The notes under the pieces are model-generated. The model made no database searches and had not been told where the DNA came from. It saw only the letters and a program-made list of their open reading frames with translations. A stretch of DNA of 64,000 nt. Source: Hirundichthys speculiger. Its lineage: Eukaryota; Chordata; Actinopteri; Beloniformes; Exocoetidae. Positions 48,840-62,133 of the stretch are shown here, in pieces. The DNA lies in NCBI GenBank assembly GCA_018398805.1, contig JAGFBZ010000817.1, forward strand, positions 558,001 through 622,000, in the 5' to 3' direction. The position numbers were made by a program, and so were the translations under genes. Positions within the stretch are counted from its first letter, which is position 1, and each line of letters starts with the position of its first letter.

Positions 48840-48973
48840 CTGTAGAGTAAGTTGCTTAACAGCATCCCAGGCATGAGTGATAAGTTCTTTCATTTGCTCT
48901 TCTGAAGTAGTCCAAGGTCCTTCACCTGTGGTGCCAGGCATCACCTTCACTGGGACTGACAGAGGGCGTGATT
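48840..48973 (-). CDS. vps13b: vps13b coding exon 1 of this window
   Basis: This 134-bp exon begins with two bases that complete a split Glu codon and ends in phase 0 before donor GTACAA. The peptide starts SRPLSVPVKV and ends WDAVKQLTLQ, matching a conserved block of the VPS13B rod, with a more variable middle (MPGTTGEGPWTTSEEQ). The acceptor reads CTTTGCTTTCAG. Directly upstream, in transcript sense, is a long TTTC microsatellite that doubles as the polypyrimidine tract. The preceding exon was not found between here and 64000, so it probably lies outside the window. No domain signature beyond VPS13B homology is visible in this piece. Confidence 0.92.
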
Positions 48974-48981
48974 CTGAAAGC

Positions 48982-48994
48982 AAAGAAAAAAAAA

Positions 48995-49038
<44 letters not shown>

Positions 49039-49055
49039 AAAAGAAAGAAAGAAAG
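48982..49055. repeat. (GAAA)n microsatellite at an exon acceptor
   Basis: A run of A is followed by about 14 GAAA units on the plus strand. On the transcribed strand this is a long TTTC tract ending 8 bases before the vps13b acceptor at 48973. It therefore supplies the polypyrimidine tract. Confidence 0.95.
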
Positions 49056-51089
49056 AGGTAAGGACCCAGGATCCAAATTTTTCTTTAATTCTCAATTACA
49101 TTCTGCTTCTCATGGACAATAAATTAACTTCAATGTCATATCAGATTCGATGTAACGGCTGAAGTAACCCATTTATCACAGAAATAATGCAGTACCGTGG
49201 ATAGCCTTAAACAAGATACTTTTGTTAATAAAATTAAATTAACTTTCCTGAATGTGTCCTTTACTTAATCCTTTTTAAAATTCCCTGTTATTTTCATTTG
49301 CTGTACAGTATCCAGTCATATGATGTTTAACTGACACTTCATTGAGGTGATGTAATGTTGGCACTCAGATTTCTTGTCTACAGCAGCAGGAAAGAACTGT
49401 GTGAACTGGAAGAAAGTGTGTGCTTGTCCACACACACACACACACACAGACATACAAATGATCCTAAGTTTTAGGCAGGTTGCCACGACAACAATGAACC
49501 AGGGTAATTCAGGTAATCCATTTCCCATTCCCCTAGTAACATGTTGTTATTGCCATGCCAACCCTTTTGGTGATATTTGGCAGCGTAGTGTCTGAAGAGG
49601 CACAATAGTGCTGTGACATCAGGGCTATTTCATGACAACTCTCTGCTGAGCAAGGCAGACTTTAAATCATGGAATATGTCTTAATGTCTCTACAGAGAGA
49701 CCTTCCCTTCTCTAACCTCTGACGCCCTGATGACTTTAACATTCAACGACCTCAGGTTAACCTAGTAGACTTTGTGCTCTATCCAAATGCCTCTCTCTCA
49801 TTCCCCTTGTTTCTGCTTCTGTACAAATTCAGTTTCTCCTTCTTAGTCCACTTTTCCTGCAAGAACTGTCTCATCAACACTGGCGGTGTGTTTCGACCCA
49901 TTTGGTCCATATCATAGGTAGTGCAAAGATTAAGTGTACAGGTTTGCTGTCGCATGATTTCTGTTGCCATGACTGTCAGCACAGACAATAAACCTTTTTC
50001 TGGACCAGATCAGGCACATCAGGACAAATCATGTCCAGAGTTGTGTGTGCGCGCGCACATGCATGTGTGTGTGTGTGTGTGAGATAAGTGACAAAGATCA
50101 CAGGTGCATATACACACTCTGTAGCTATGTGTGTATGTTTGTGCATGTATGCAAGTAGAAGACTGAGTTCACTGTATCTGCACTCTTACAGCCCTTTCTC
50201 ACGCTCAGTATCCAGGTGCCTCTGGCACTCAGGGACTATGAAATAGAATGTATTTGTCATAATGCATACAATCAGTGTTGAATTGTACATTTTGTACATT
50301 TAGTAACTTATATTTTCCAAACCATGTTCTCCTTCACTCTTAATCACTAGCTACATTTTTCTTTGTACCTGTTACAGAACTTTTTCCAACATTTGTATAC
50401 CAAATACCCACATAATCAAAAACAACAAAAAAAAAAAGGCTTTGACATTCAGTTTTTCATTAAGTAACGTATAAAGGGTGCAGCACAATTTGCTGTGATG
50501 CTAGTGACTTTTCAACAGACATTTGTTACTCTCTCTTAAAATTTAAAAGGGAGATTTCCTATTTAGCTCTGCTAGACCATGTGTCCAGATATTACTCCAG
50601 GGTCATTATATGCACTGAAAATGCAGGTGTATATCTAACTGTAAAGAGGGATACATTGACAGTAGTCTCCACAGTTGCTGTATGCATGCATGTTTTGCCT
50701 ACTTCTTTTCCTTTCTTTCTTTTTTTTTTATGAGACGATATCTGCAGGTGTTACCAAACTTACCAAAACTAACCTCATTATATATTAATGCCTTCATAAA
50801 TTCTTAAAGTAAATAAGACTACTCTTCCAAGCTTCAGAAATAGTAATCTTGGTTGTACCCACTTGTTCCATATTCCTCCAATTTCTAAAAATAATCTATT
50901 ACACAGCATGAGAGGGTAGAAGAAGGGAGGAGTGGACCTTGCATGACTCTGAAATGAGGACTATTTTACTGCATGTGCAGAAATCTTTAAACAAACATTA
51001 GTAATTTGAGTTTATAATGCATGATTAAAAATACCCAAGCTTATATACGTGCTGTGTGCAACACACAACATGGACTCAGATAAATCTGG

Positions 51090-52790
51090 GTCTTTTTCTA
51101 TTTTTCTTGGCTGCCTTCAGGGGTTGCCGAACCGATTCATCTGCCTCCATCAAACCCTCACCTCTGCATTCTCTTCTCTCATACCAACCAACTTGATATC
51201 CTCTTTTAATAGATCCACAAATCTCCTCTTTGGTCTTCAATGAGGCCTCCTGTCTGGCAGTTCCTACTTCATCATCCTTCTATGAGTATGTTCACTATCC
51301 CCCCTCCGTACATGTCCAAAACAACTCAGGCTGGCCTCTCTGACTCTCTTTCCAAAGCATATAACATATGCTGACCCTCTGATGTACTCATTCTTGATCC
51401 CATCCATCCTCATCACTCTCAAAGAGAACCTCTAAATTTTTACCTATGCTACTTCCAATTCTGCATCCTGTCTTTTCTCAGTCCCACAGTGTCTAAACCA
51501 TACAATATCACCATTATCTTGTACACCTTTCCTTTCATTCTTGCAGACACATCACACCTGGCATGTGATGTCCACCTGTTTCAACCTGCTTACACATGCT
51601 TTTTCACCTCTTTTTCACACTGGGTTGTTCCTAAAATCCCTCTCATCCATACACATGTTCCTCTGTAGCTGTTACAACTAACCCTAACCCTTGTTTTAAA
51701 AAAAAAAAAAAAAACAGAAAAAAAAAGAAAATCAGCACCAGCACACATCTCCATTCCTCAGGAATCCTCTTACTCTCTAAAATCTTGTTGATTGCCGTGG
51801 TCAAGAACTCTACTGCCACCTCTCCTGGGTAAGTCCATGCCTCCCCAGGTATATCACCAGGACCAACTGTATTTCCACACTTCACCCTCTTCAATGCCCT
51901 CCTCACTTCAGCCTTACTAATCTTTGCTACACCCGGGTCTACAATGGTCACATCTTCTACTCTTTGTTCTTTCATTTTCCTCATTCATCAACTCTTTCCA
52001 TCAAGTACTCTTTCCATTTTCCCATCACTCATCTGGCACCTGTCAATATATTTCCATCTCTATCCCTAATCACCCTAGCCTGTTGCACATCAATCCCATA
52101 TCTATCTGTCTTGCCAAACTATATACATCTACACCCTAGCATACAATTCATCATACCTCTTTGTTTGGCTTTTGCCACCTCTGCCTTCACCTTATGCTAC
52201 ATCTCCCTGTACTCCTGTCAATTATCTTCAGTCCTCTCAGCGTCCCACTTCTTCATAACCAAAAACAACATAAAACATCACACCTTTAATCTCTATCTTC
52301 ACACTCATCACTCTGACACTCTTTTTCACCTCCAGAACATTCTTAACAAGCTCATTCATCAAGATAAATCCTCAGTTTCTCCATGATAAAACAGCTTGAC
52401 ATCTGCACCTAAGCTTCTAGCTTTGTTACCTTTCAACCTGGTTTTCTGAACATGCAGAATATCCATCTTCCTCCTCTCCATCATGTCAACCAACTGCCAA
52501 GTCCCTACTCTCAGTCCTAGTCTCTTGCTTTTTCTCTCCTCTCTCTACTGACACACCTTCCTCTTCTTCTTCTTCAACCAACAGCCAAATTTCCACTGGC
52601 ACCCTGTAGGTCAACAGCTACAGTCACTATTAACCAAGGTCTCGACCGATCATGTATAGGGCTCATGGGTCTTGTGATCTGCATGTTTAATTTGGCATAG
52701 GTTTTACATCGGATGCCCTTCCTGCCACAACCCTCTGCTTTATCTGGGCTTGGAACTGGCTCAAAGGAGAGACTGGCTTGTACCCTCTTT
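51090..52790 (-). mobile_element. RTE-type LINE, deleted and frameshifted
   Basis: The minus-strand frame at 51984-51720 encodes a reverse-transcriptase N-terminal stretch: AKISKAEVRRALKRVKCGNT, then GPGDIPGEAW, EVAVEFLTTAINKILESKRI and PEEWRCVLV. This is the characteristic palm-start of RTE elements. Antisense phrases at 51300-51600 (ATGTCCAAAACAACTCAGGC, CAAAGAGAACCTCTAAAT) come from further along the same ORF. The catalytic core between them is missing, replaced by an A-rich stretch at about 51696-51730. The high-coordinate part includes ACATCGGATGCCCTTCCTGC near 52710, typical of this family. It is inactive. Confidence 0.75.
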
Positions 52791-54912
52791 CAGCTGGATT
52801 TCACATTAATCTAGGAAATTAATTTATTAAAATAAAACACTGACCTTGAGCAATAACACATGTATTCAGAGGCACACATACTTGTCAGCACAGAATCTCA
52901 GCACCTGAGAAGCCATGGCAGGTAAAGCTATTGCCATCAAGTTCATAATATAACACAGTGATCTTGCTGTATCTTCACACCTAAAATCCATAGTATTTAA
53001 AATAGTTTATCTAGATTATTGTTCTCAATGAGCTATTCACTTCTTAAGATTAACATTTTGTTGAGAGGCAAATAACTTAATTGACTGCAATTTCTCTGAT
53101 CTTGAACCAAAGAAACCAATGAGAGGATTTTTGATGTGAGCGTAGTTTTTGGACCTTTGATGGTAATCTAGGTTGTGAAGGTTCTTTCCCAGAGAGTATC
53201 TGTTAGGCCGATCAGAACACGTGCTTAGGCACAGTATAGGCTGTAGCAATATAAGGCCAGTCTGCACAAAGCTCTCTGCTTGGTCTTAAATACCACTCCA
53301 GAACTCTGTTTGTTAATCCCGGGTCATTATTTGGAATGAAACAGCCAAATCTTGTTACAGTGATTTGGCGCCTGCAACTGTTATAGAGGGTTAAAAGAGA
53401 GAAGGGGGGGCGGCACATAGAGTGTAACAAAAGACAGAAAGAACACAAGAAGTCTAAATTCAAATGAAAGAGAAGTATGACAGAAGCGCCCAAAACTCTT
53501 AAACCTGCCCAAGCCTAACAAGCCTAGAGAGTCCTCTTAAAGTGAGGTTATTCCCCTGCCTTGTGCCATCTCAGCCATGTCCTTGTTTTCACCCTGTTAG
53601 GCCACTGAGCTAATATGTTATTGACTATCCACCCTTTCCCACGTCTGTTCTCCTCTGTTTTGTTCTCACTCTATGTAACCACTCCCTCTGTCCTTCTCTC
53701 TTGTAGGAATTTTAGTGTTCAGCTGGTTTGTAGAGCTGCCAGTTCAGTCCTCTATAAACATTCCCGTGTTCTGATGGTGATTTTTCATCCTCCTTAACAG
53801 CTCAATCACATCTCCAAGCAAGTGAAAGGTCCATCTTTGAAGCTCGGAGCCAGAGCATGTGTCAGGTGATCAGAGATCAATTTAGATAGGAGGTCTGTCA
53901 CAAGAGAATGACTCTAAGGTGAGAAACAAATCAACATTGCCTTGTTTCACAGTGGAAAACACAACGCTGCCACAGGGTAAAAGCAGGGTTTTAAAATGCG
54001 TGAGGGTGTGCTGTGTGGTGGGTGCAAATCACACATCATTCAAGTGTGATTCACAGTTAAAAACATGACCATGCAAAGTCAATACTAAACCTATAATCAC
54101 ACTGAAACACTAATAACGTAACAGTGCCAGCAAACCTTCTACTGCTGATTTAACAGCCTTTACAACAACAAAATTGTAAACCATTCATATGGCTATCTCG
54201 AGTGGTTGAGTAGCTCAACCATGAAAACAGCCTCATTGAGGGATTTTGGCATTTCCCCATGGTGCCTGCTATCTTTCTGGTATGTTCCCTATTAGAAATG
54301 GTTTACAGTGAGTTGAAGTGTTGTATATTCTGTTACAGCTGCATGCAGAGGCAGTTGTGGGACTCTTTAATAAACCTGCCTGCCTATTTGTTTTGGGTGC
54401 AAGTTAATGTTTATTTAAATATTTACATGAGTCCATTTGTTACTGCATTGTTAAAGACTCCATGGAAAAGTGGTGTTGTGGCTAGGTGGATTGGCATGAG
54501 TGAGGGATGGTGGCATAGAGGAGGGAGAGCATGAGAACTAGTTTTAAGTTTTATTATGCATATTTATTTCTAATTTTTTTTTGTCATAAATTATTTCTAA
54601 TTTAGAATAAAAAAATGTATAAACACAGCATAATGTCTTGAGAGATGCTCAGAAAAAAAAGAAGGAAATGTCATACATGCATTTCTAAATTTCATCATCT
54701 AAACTTTCTGACCACTGTGCACATCCATTTGTAAAGACTTGCAAGTATACTCTACATAATGAAGGATAGGACTTCTGCCACTTACAACACAAACAATGTC
54801 TGGTATTTCTACAAAATGTCTTTTCTCTCCAACACAACAAAACCTTTAGACATCCTGTTGGAATAATTGTATATAGTTATCACACATTTGCTATTAAACT
54901 GTACATTGCCTG

Positions 54913-55826
54913 CACACTAAAAAACACTGGGTTATTTTCTCAACCCAACCACTGGGTTAAAGTGGTTGGGTACTTTCACTGGGTTAATTTAACCACTGTT
55001 GGGTTGTTTAATCTGACCCAGCTGTTGGGTTATTAGTTGGGTCAGTTTTTTTTATCATACCAGACTACAATAACCCAACCCCAGGGTCAATTTAACCCCA
55101 TATGTTGAGTTATTTAAGATTTAAAAAGCATCAACTTCCTTTAAGCAGCCATTTCACAACTGACAAAGAAGCTGGATCCAGATGACACAATGTGAAGATC
55201 ACTGCTAAGAAGCGCACACAAGCGCGTGCACACATAATTGTGCATTTGAGCTTGCTTTTGTGGCATTTTGCTACCATGTAAAGCAAGCTCCACATATTCT
55301 TAGTAGCTATTGTGGTGACGACAGACAGCAGAATCCTTGTAAATCTGATGATGATTCCAGGTCCAGGTCTTTATACAATCGCTGATCCAGTCAAGACAAT
55401 TCAAATGTTGAATGGTCATGTTTTTGAGTTTTAGTATATTTATTCTTTATTTATAATGTAAAGAAAATCTATCGTTAGATGGACTATTAAATTACTTAAA
55501 ATCTGTGCAGTTGTTAACTTCTTTATTCATTAGGATATTTTGTCCAGAATAGATGTATAGATGTAAAATGGATTTTAAAATACACTTCATAATTTGCAAA
55601 CATTTATTATAAAAAACATTATTTAACAGTGGAAAAGATAATATGTAAAACAACACATAGATTGGGTTAATATAACCCAGCAATGAGGGTGATTTTAACA
55701 TCAATGCTGGGTTAAAAAATAAACCAAATAATTGGGTAGAATTAACCCAACAGGTTGGGTACAATCAACCCACTGTTTGGGTTGGGTTAAAGTTGGGTTA
55801 TTTTTAACCTAGTGTTTTTTAGTGTG
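54913..55826. mobile_element. 914-bp inverted-repeat MITE with GTTGGGT units
   Basis: The ends CACACTAAAAAACACT and AGTGTTTTTTAGTGTG are perfect 16-base inverted repeats. Each continues into a 130-200-bp zone of repeated AACCCAAC/GTTGGGTTA motifs arranged in opposite sense, so the two ends can fold together. The interior (55130-55640) is AT-rich with no homology I recognise. No protein is encoded. I could not identify a convincing target duplication, so the superfamily is not assigned. Confidence 0.75.
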
Positions 55827-58640
55827 TAGTGAAGAACTACTGAATGAAGTTAAGTATGTGTCACCTTTAAAATGACTTATGTAACTGCTGGATAACATGC
55901 TGTGTAAGAGTGTGAGAGTTATCATACGAACAGAAGGAGAAGAGCCGGGAACTGGAACTGCACGAGGGCATTGTACAGTTATGTACTGATAAGTGTGCTT
56001 AGATATGTCATATCAAGATATGCTGTTAATCACACCCTACCCCCTCAGAGCTGCATATCCTGTATAACCAGGGACGTCCTCAGAGAATAAAAGGAGGGCT
56101 CGGGCAGAAGTAACTCACAGCGGGTTAGAGACTGTAACTGAGCACTCTCTGTCCATTCTCCTTGCGAGTAAAATATAACCATCCGTCTCTTGTCTTCCTT
56201 TTCAGAAGGGTTTTAGGTTGGCTGAACCTGACAAATCCCATGTGCAATGTGATTTTCTTTGCCAGTAGAATAGTCCATGCTACATCTGATGAGCCACAAC
56301 TCAAACCCAACTTCCCTCTCTGAGCCTTTCACTTAAATACAGGCAATATCTACAAGGCCTAATAGTATTATCATTCACAAAGCATCGACAAGATTCATGA
56401 GGACACATACTTCCCACAGATCATTTAGTCTATTCTGGAAGTCAGTGAGAAGTTTTCAAAGGGTTATCAGTGTGCAGATGCAAGAGACATGATGATGAAA
56501 CAAGTAGAGTCCCCTACAGACTGCAGCAATTCATCTTAAGGCTGTAGGGGTTTCCATCTCATTATTCCTCATTTTGTTGTGTTTTCTTTCCACACACAAA
56601 CCATCATTACCTTGATAAGTTATTGACTTTACCAAAAAAATTTAACTATATAAATAACTACAATGAAAATATTATCCCAGACCACACAGCAGCCAATAAA
56701 AACCTGCTTTACTTCCATCAGGCTACTTGCACTTGGATTATAGTTATGGACGAATGTATAGCTCTGCCTGGCGTCCTCTCATCAGTTCTCCCTTTCTATT
56801 ACAAAAGTATACATTCAATCTCTTTTCTTTTTATTCTTCTTAAACATGTTAATTTGCCTTTCCATAAAACTGTATATACTTCTTATCAACCATAAAATTG
56901 AGACTTTCTTACTTACTCTCGTTTTTTTTTAAATTGATGCTCCTACCTAAAAGTCATACATATGAAAATGTTTTATGTGAGAAAAATGGTGTAGACCATC
57001 ACTAGATATTGTCTTCTTCCTCAAAGACTAGCAAGTATGAGCATGTTTCCATTTGTCTCTCCTCTTTTTGGTCCTTTCAGTAAACACAGAAATTACATCT
57101 AATTCTATCATCTAGACCACAAGCAGACAGGAACGAAGGCAGAGTTCTTATTCCAACCTTTAGCGAGCACAGCCAGAAATTAGGATAGATTTCTAAGCCA
57201 AAGAAGTATGTTCTCAGAGTGCCAGCACCTAATTTTAGCGCTGAAAAGAAAAGCCAGTGAGATCATTACTCTGGTAGATATTACAGAACAATAAGAAGCT
57301 CGGAACTTGGGAGGCTCTTGATCAGAAGCATAGTACTGCTGCCAACAAGAACATTCATTAAGGATAAATAAAGAAAATACTTAGAGGCTAGTTTTATGTG
57401 AATCAATTTGTGGCATAACTGTGGAGGCAGAGAGAAATTGACCACAAACTGAGGAGAAAAAGCTTGTTTTCAAAGTCATCATTCCACAGTCTTTCTTGTT
57501 AAGGATAATGACACAAAGATGACTGTTAACACTTCTGTGATTATGTTACTAAGCAACATTCAAACAAACCTGTGATGTGAGTGAAATAAACACTGTTTTA
57601 TTTAGCAATGAAGTCAAAACCTCAAGCTCTATGGTCAACCTCCCAAAGTATTCAGTCAGACCATATAATTTAAGCAGTAATAAAAAAGTTGATCTGGGTA
57701 GAAATATTAGCCGACCAAAAGAACAAAAAAAAGGCAAGGCTTAATATTTCTAAATTGTGCGGTGGGTGTACAAAGTATGTGGTATTGTAAAAGATAAATG
57801 AGTTTAAAGAGTAATGTGATTCCACACATGACGGAAAGCCAGTCTTACTTTCAGACCCTAACCCTAACCCTTTGTATCTTAGTAGATAGTAATTTTTACT
57901 AAATGCTTTCCTCAAAGTAAGTGCCATTGTCATTCACCAGAACTTGCTTCAAATCTATTTATCTGATGTAAGTTAGCAGTGTCTTGTAACATGTGTTCTC
58001 TGTATTGACTGTATGTAATGACCAAACCCAGAAATGCAAGAGAAAAAAATGTGAAATACTTTGTTGCCAAATGGAATTGAGTGGATACTGATTGTGAGAT
58101 TTGAGCTGTCCCACAGCTCCAGTATGATATGACCTCACCATCAGTGTTCTCAGGGTAAATAATCTGCAGTCAACTGGTTCTGTATGTTGCTGTATATTTG
58201 CTTACACATTAACAAGCACCTTCAAAAACTCTGCAGAAAAGTCCCTCCTTGATAAATACAAAACTGTAGCTTGACTCAGTGTGGTAACAAAACAAGATAA
58301 CATTGTTTTTACGTCATAAAAGCACCAGGCAAAAATTGAAAACAGCCAACAGAAAGTACAGATTTCTAAGGCTTTGAACTCTTAACTGCGGAAATTATTT
58401 TTCTTTCAGTAAGTTATGTTTTATTTCTTTAATGCCCTGAAGGGATTTTTGAGGACAAATCAGTAGTTTCAGTTGAAAGCTATGCTAATCAACAGCCACA
58501 GGGGTGTGAAAAAAACAAAACAAGAAAACAACTGCTCCTTCTAATTTATAATCAGATGGAACAAAACAAGACTCTGTCAAGATTTCATACATCAAGTATA
58601 CTGAGTCATTTATCGAACAGGATTTCAAATCAACCTCGAC

Positions 58641-58864
58641 CAGGGGTGGGCATCTCCAGTCCTCGGGGGCCGCTGTCCTACAAGTCTCAGAAGTTTCCCT
58701 GCTTTAGCTCACCTGATTCAAATGAATGGGTCATTAACAGTCTTGTGCAGACCTTGATGACAAGATGATGGTGATCCATTCATTTGAATCAGGTGTGTTG
58801 TGGCAAGAAAACATCGAAGACATGCAGGACGATGGCCCTCAAGTAATGTGATTGCCCACCCCCG
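58641..58864. mobile_element. hAT MITE, degenerate
   Basis: It starts CAGGGGTGGGCATCTCCAGT and ends ATTGCCCACCCCCG, giving the CAGGGGTGGGC terminal repeat of a very common fish hAT MITE. The interior includes CTGATTCAAATGAATGGGTC and its inverted partner CATTCATTTGAATCAGGTG. The flanking duplication is not recognisable. Confidence 0.8.
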
Positions 58865-60059
58865 ATCGTAGATTAACTGACCGAGCTGCTCACTCAGATA
58901 CACAATCAACATACTGTGAGGGTCAAACTGTCTCATGAAGAAAAGCACAAAATATACAAAATATACCTCCAGCGTAATCAGAAATTTCAGTTTTTTAAGT
59001 GGCACTTGCTTGCATGAACTAAGCTTAGTCTAACAATAACATTAAGTGAAATGTAGGCACTAGCAATAAGACATGATAATGTTGCAACAGCAGATCCAAA
59101 ACAAATTAAAACTAGATCAAACCAAACAAGTGGCTGCTGACCAGCCTGACTAATAAACCAAGCAAACATGTCTTAAGATTTCATTATTAGAAATAATTAA
59201 AAAAATAAATAGTAACAATATTAATATTTTTAAGATTTTGTAATTTAATCATTGAATAATAGAACAAAGAAATAGCAGTTATAATCCATAAGATAATCAA
59301 TATTATTTTTATGGGAAAATTATTCTTTTGGTGCATTTGTGCAAAACAAAAAGTCACCAGAAGAAAGCTGCTGCTATGCTGTAGGGTGAGTCTTTCGGAT
59401 AGGTCATTGTAACTCAGTGTGCATAACCCGATAGCATATGTCCCCCATAGCTTTATTTTTTCATGCCTGCAAATTAAAAGGTAACGGTCATTCGGTAACG
59501 GATGTGGCCCTCATATAGATGCATGTTTTTTGTCATTTTTGTGTGGTCTCAAAGTACTTTTATTTGTCAGTTTAATCTGTGTTTTCTGATTCCTACCTCC
59601 CACTCACCCACATTGCTGATTCAAAATATCTGGCAAATTATGACATTGTTAATTAAAAAGAAATCTTGTGCTGTAACTGTTAGTTGTAACTAACTCTCAG
59701 GCCTCCCCTAATATTGTTCTTTTATCAGTTTTAATTACCATATTTATTTTACAATCTATTTAATATCAAAACATACAATAACCTGGAGATTTTTTCAGAA
59801 AACAAGTTCAGTAAAAACTGAAAACTAAACCTGAGATGAGGGAAACTCTGATTTTCCTCTCAGAAAGGGAAGTTTCTCAAACAACAAAAGTGAGAAGAGT
59901 ATTTAAATTTAGAGAATTAAAAAAAAACTTTAAACTCATTGGCTGTTACCGTGCTAACTTAACATTAAAAACCTAACTAAACAAATAATATTTATAAAAT
60001 ATTTAGTTTCAGCTACTTCTGTTATATGTTTTATGAATTCTTTGTATAGAGTGTTCTTT

Positions 60060-60825
60060 TTTTTTTTTTTTTTACAGGCATTTTGCTATCTCTTTCTGAT
60101 CCATGGTGTTCCTGAGTATTTATTTATTTTATTTTATTTTTTTTTTTATGGGACAATTCTTATCATACAATAATTTGAAGGTATATACAAAAGTTTCACA
60201 TGCCTTATCAATGTTATCTTGGTTAAATACTGACTCCCAATTCTGTTTAATCAGATTTTCTTTAAATGCCTTAATTGTCCTCCTCCGTCTTCACTCTCTT
60301 GAGTTGTTGTCCAATAACCCGTTTATCTTTTTTGTAGTAGCTGTCATATACTACAAAAACTGGTAGATGGTCACTGATATCATTAATTAATAATCCACTT
60401 ATTGCTTTGTTTTCTATCAGGTTTGTAAATATATTGTCTATTAATATGGCACCTTGAGAAGTGATTCTACTAGGTCTAGTAATTTTAGGATAGAGGCTCA
60501 GATTGTGCATTGTATGGATAAACTCTTTTGTTTGTTTATGATTATTTGGGTTCAGCAGATCAATGTTAAAATCCCCACAGATGAAGAAAACCTTTGAATG
60601 TTTCCTCAAATCACTCCTGAAAGGTTTCTAAGTTAGACCCTGGTGTTCTATAGATGCAGCTTATAATTACATTCTTTTTCTTTTTCATTTAAATTTCTAC
60701 TGTTATACATTCAAATGTATCATTCATCACTCTTGTCATTTTATCCACCTGCCTATACTTCAAGTTTTTGTCCACATATATAGCTACCCCTCCACCAGTC
60801 TCCCCCTCTCTGTCATCAATGCAAG
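60060..60825 (-). mobile_element. L2/jockey-like LINE endonuclease fragment
   Basis: The minus strand at 60609-60271 encodes FFICGDFNIDLLNPNNHK, then MHNLSLYPKITRPSRITS, LIDNIFTNLIENKAISG and NDISDHLPVFVVYD. These are the GDFN and SDH motifs of the apurinic-type endonuclease found in L2/CR1/jockey-type non-LTR retrotransposons. Upstream codons (60800-60610), including CIYRTPGSNLETF, are in the same frame apart from stops. Downstream, the frame shifts before a segment resembling ENLIKQNWESVF and YDKNCPIKK. There is no reverse transcriptase. It is truncated at the Tc1 fragment on its 5' side. Confidence 0.78.
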
Positions 60826-61026
60826 ATCATGTTGAAAAATTAATGCAACACTGGATGGAAGTAAATCTTGTGACATTGCAGAAGCTTATCGAATCAATGC
60901 CACAGCGAATGTGTGCCATAATCAAAGCTAAAGGCGGTCCATTGAAATATTTGTCAATTTTGTCATAACATTTATGGAGTGTATGCCCTTTTATTTTGGT
61001 GGCGACTTTTATTTTTGGCCAAGCAG
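60822..61026 (+). mobile_element. Tc1-like transposon 3' end
   Basis: The plus strand encodes LVTLQKLIESMPQRMCAIIK followed by AKGGPLKY, the C-terminus of a Tc1-type transposase. After a short non-coding stretch comes the terminus TTTATTTTTGGCCAAGCAG and TA. Only about 200 bp remain, joined directly to the LINE fragment. Confidence 0.7.
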
Positions 61027-62133
61027 TATTTTATTGGCAACAATACAACCGCCTTATGATTCCTTGAAGAATGTAATGCGTCATGTCGTCTTCTTGAAAG
61101 TTAGTGAGGAGCAGTAAAAGTGGGAGCCCCTGTTGAACCCCAGCTAGTCTTCTGTATTTATGCACTATGCATGTGTGAGAATAGCAGTTTAAATACATGT
61201 TGACTCCAATTTGCAAACAACCTGAAAATTTCTTCTGTGTTTACCTAAACAAATGACTAAAGACTGCAGCAGTGATTATAAACTGCCTCAGGCCTCAGAG
61301 CCACCAAAGAAGCAATACCTGTCCATGCAGCTGTTTTATAGAAGGGAAGAATAAGTCGGACCATTTGAATTAATTTCTCATGATAAAATAATTTAATTTT
61401 TTGTGAGGGAAATCATTCATTGGTCTAAAAAACTTGATGAAATAAGGATCATTCACGACACATTAGTCATTTTCCAGCTACACTCACATCAACTTCACCG
61501 TTCAGTATATCCTTTGTGCTTATCAAAAACCTGGATTAGATACCTGTGGACCGACTCATAACAATTTCCCAGATCCTGAAAAAAAATATATCAATTCATT
61601 TGGCATGGTTAAATGTCCTTTCAGAAAAAAAGTATTTTGCTCACAAATCATAGCAGACTGTTTTATGTCCCACTCATAATCATAGTATACAATATACACA
61701 ATCAAACATGAAAAACACATAAATGGTGGTGAAGGACGATTTTTGTTTTATTCACTCATTGTTTTTTTTATGTATCAACTTGATTAGTATGAGTAATTAT
61801 GATCTTATCCAAATATCAAGATCCTTATTTGGGCATAATACATCAACTTTAGAATGGTTACAATTCTAACTGTATCATGTTATTGTCAGTTTCTTTTCTC
61901 AAGATGGGATCGACATGAAGGCTTTGAAAAGAAAGATCCACCTTAACAAGATTTTGAATGTTCGCCTTTTTTTTTGAGACAATGGTATAAAGATATTTCT
62001 GCATTGCAGGGAGACAACATACTGTCAGTAGAAAAAAGTATTATATAATAATAACGTTGAAACAGTGCTGATAAATGAAGGAGGTAGAGTTCCTTCTATT
62101 GTGTATGCTCCTATGTAGTGCTAAGCTGTAGCG

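Larger units (their letters stand above)
6033..48973 (-). other. vps13b: vps13b gene body, central part
   Basis: This span runs from the first to the last exon I can place for VPS13B (COH1). VPS13B belongs to the VPS13 bridge-like lipid-transfer proteins, whose long beta-groove rod moves phospholipids between membranes; VPS13B is associated with the Golgi. Ten minus-strand segments match the ortholog in the correct order, have AG acceptors and GT donors, and have compatible phases (0, 1, 0, 0, 1, 2, 0, 0, 1, 2 at successive exon ends). They cover about 585 codons, starting roughly a quarter of the way into the protein. The largest intron, 18.2 kb, lies between the first two exons. The assignment rests on remembered similarity to the vertebrate protein, not on a database search. 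Confidence 0.95.

Noticed and set aside
53037..53493. Possible upstream vps13b exon in open frames at 53.0-53.5 kb
   Set aside because: The peptides do not resemble the VPS13B region preceding the SRPLSVPVK block, and no end in phase 1 with a GT donor was found.
57858..57872. CCCTAACCCTAACCC, telomere-like
   Set aside because: Only about two and a half units, and a similar shorter CTAACCCTAACCC at 51678; this is too short to be an interstitial telomere array.
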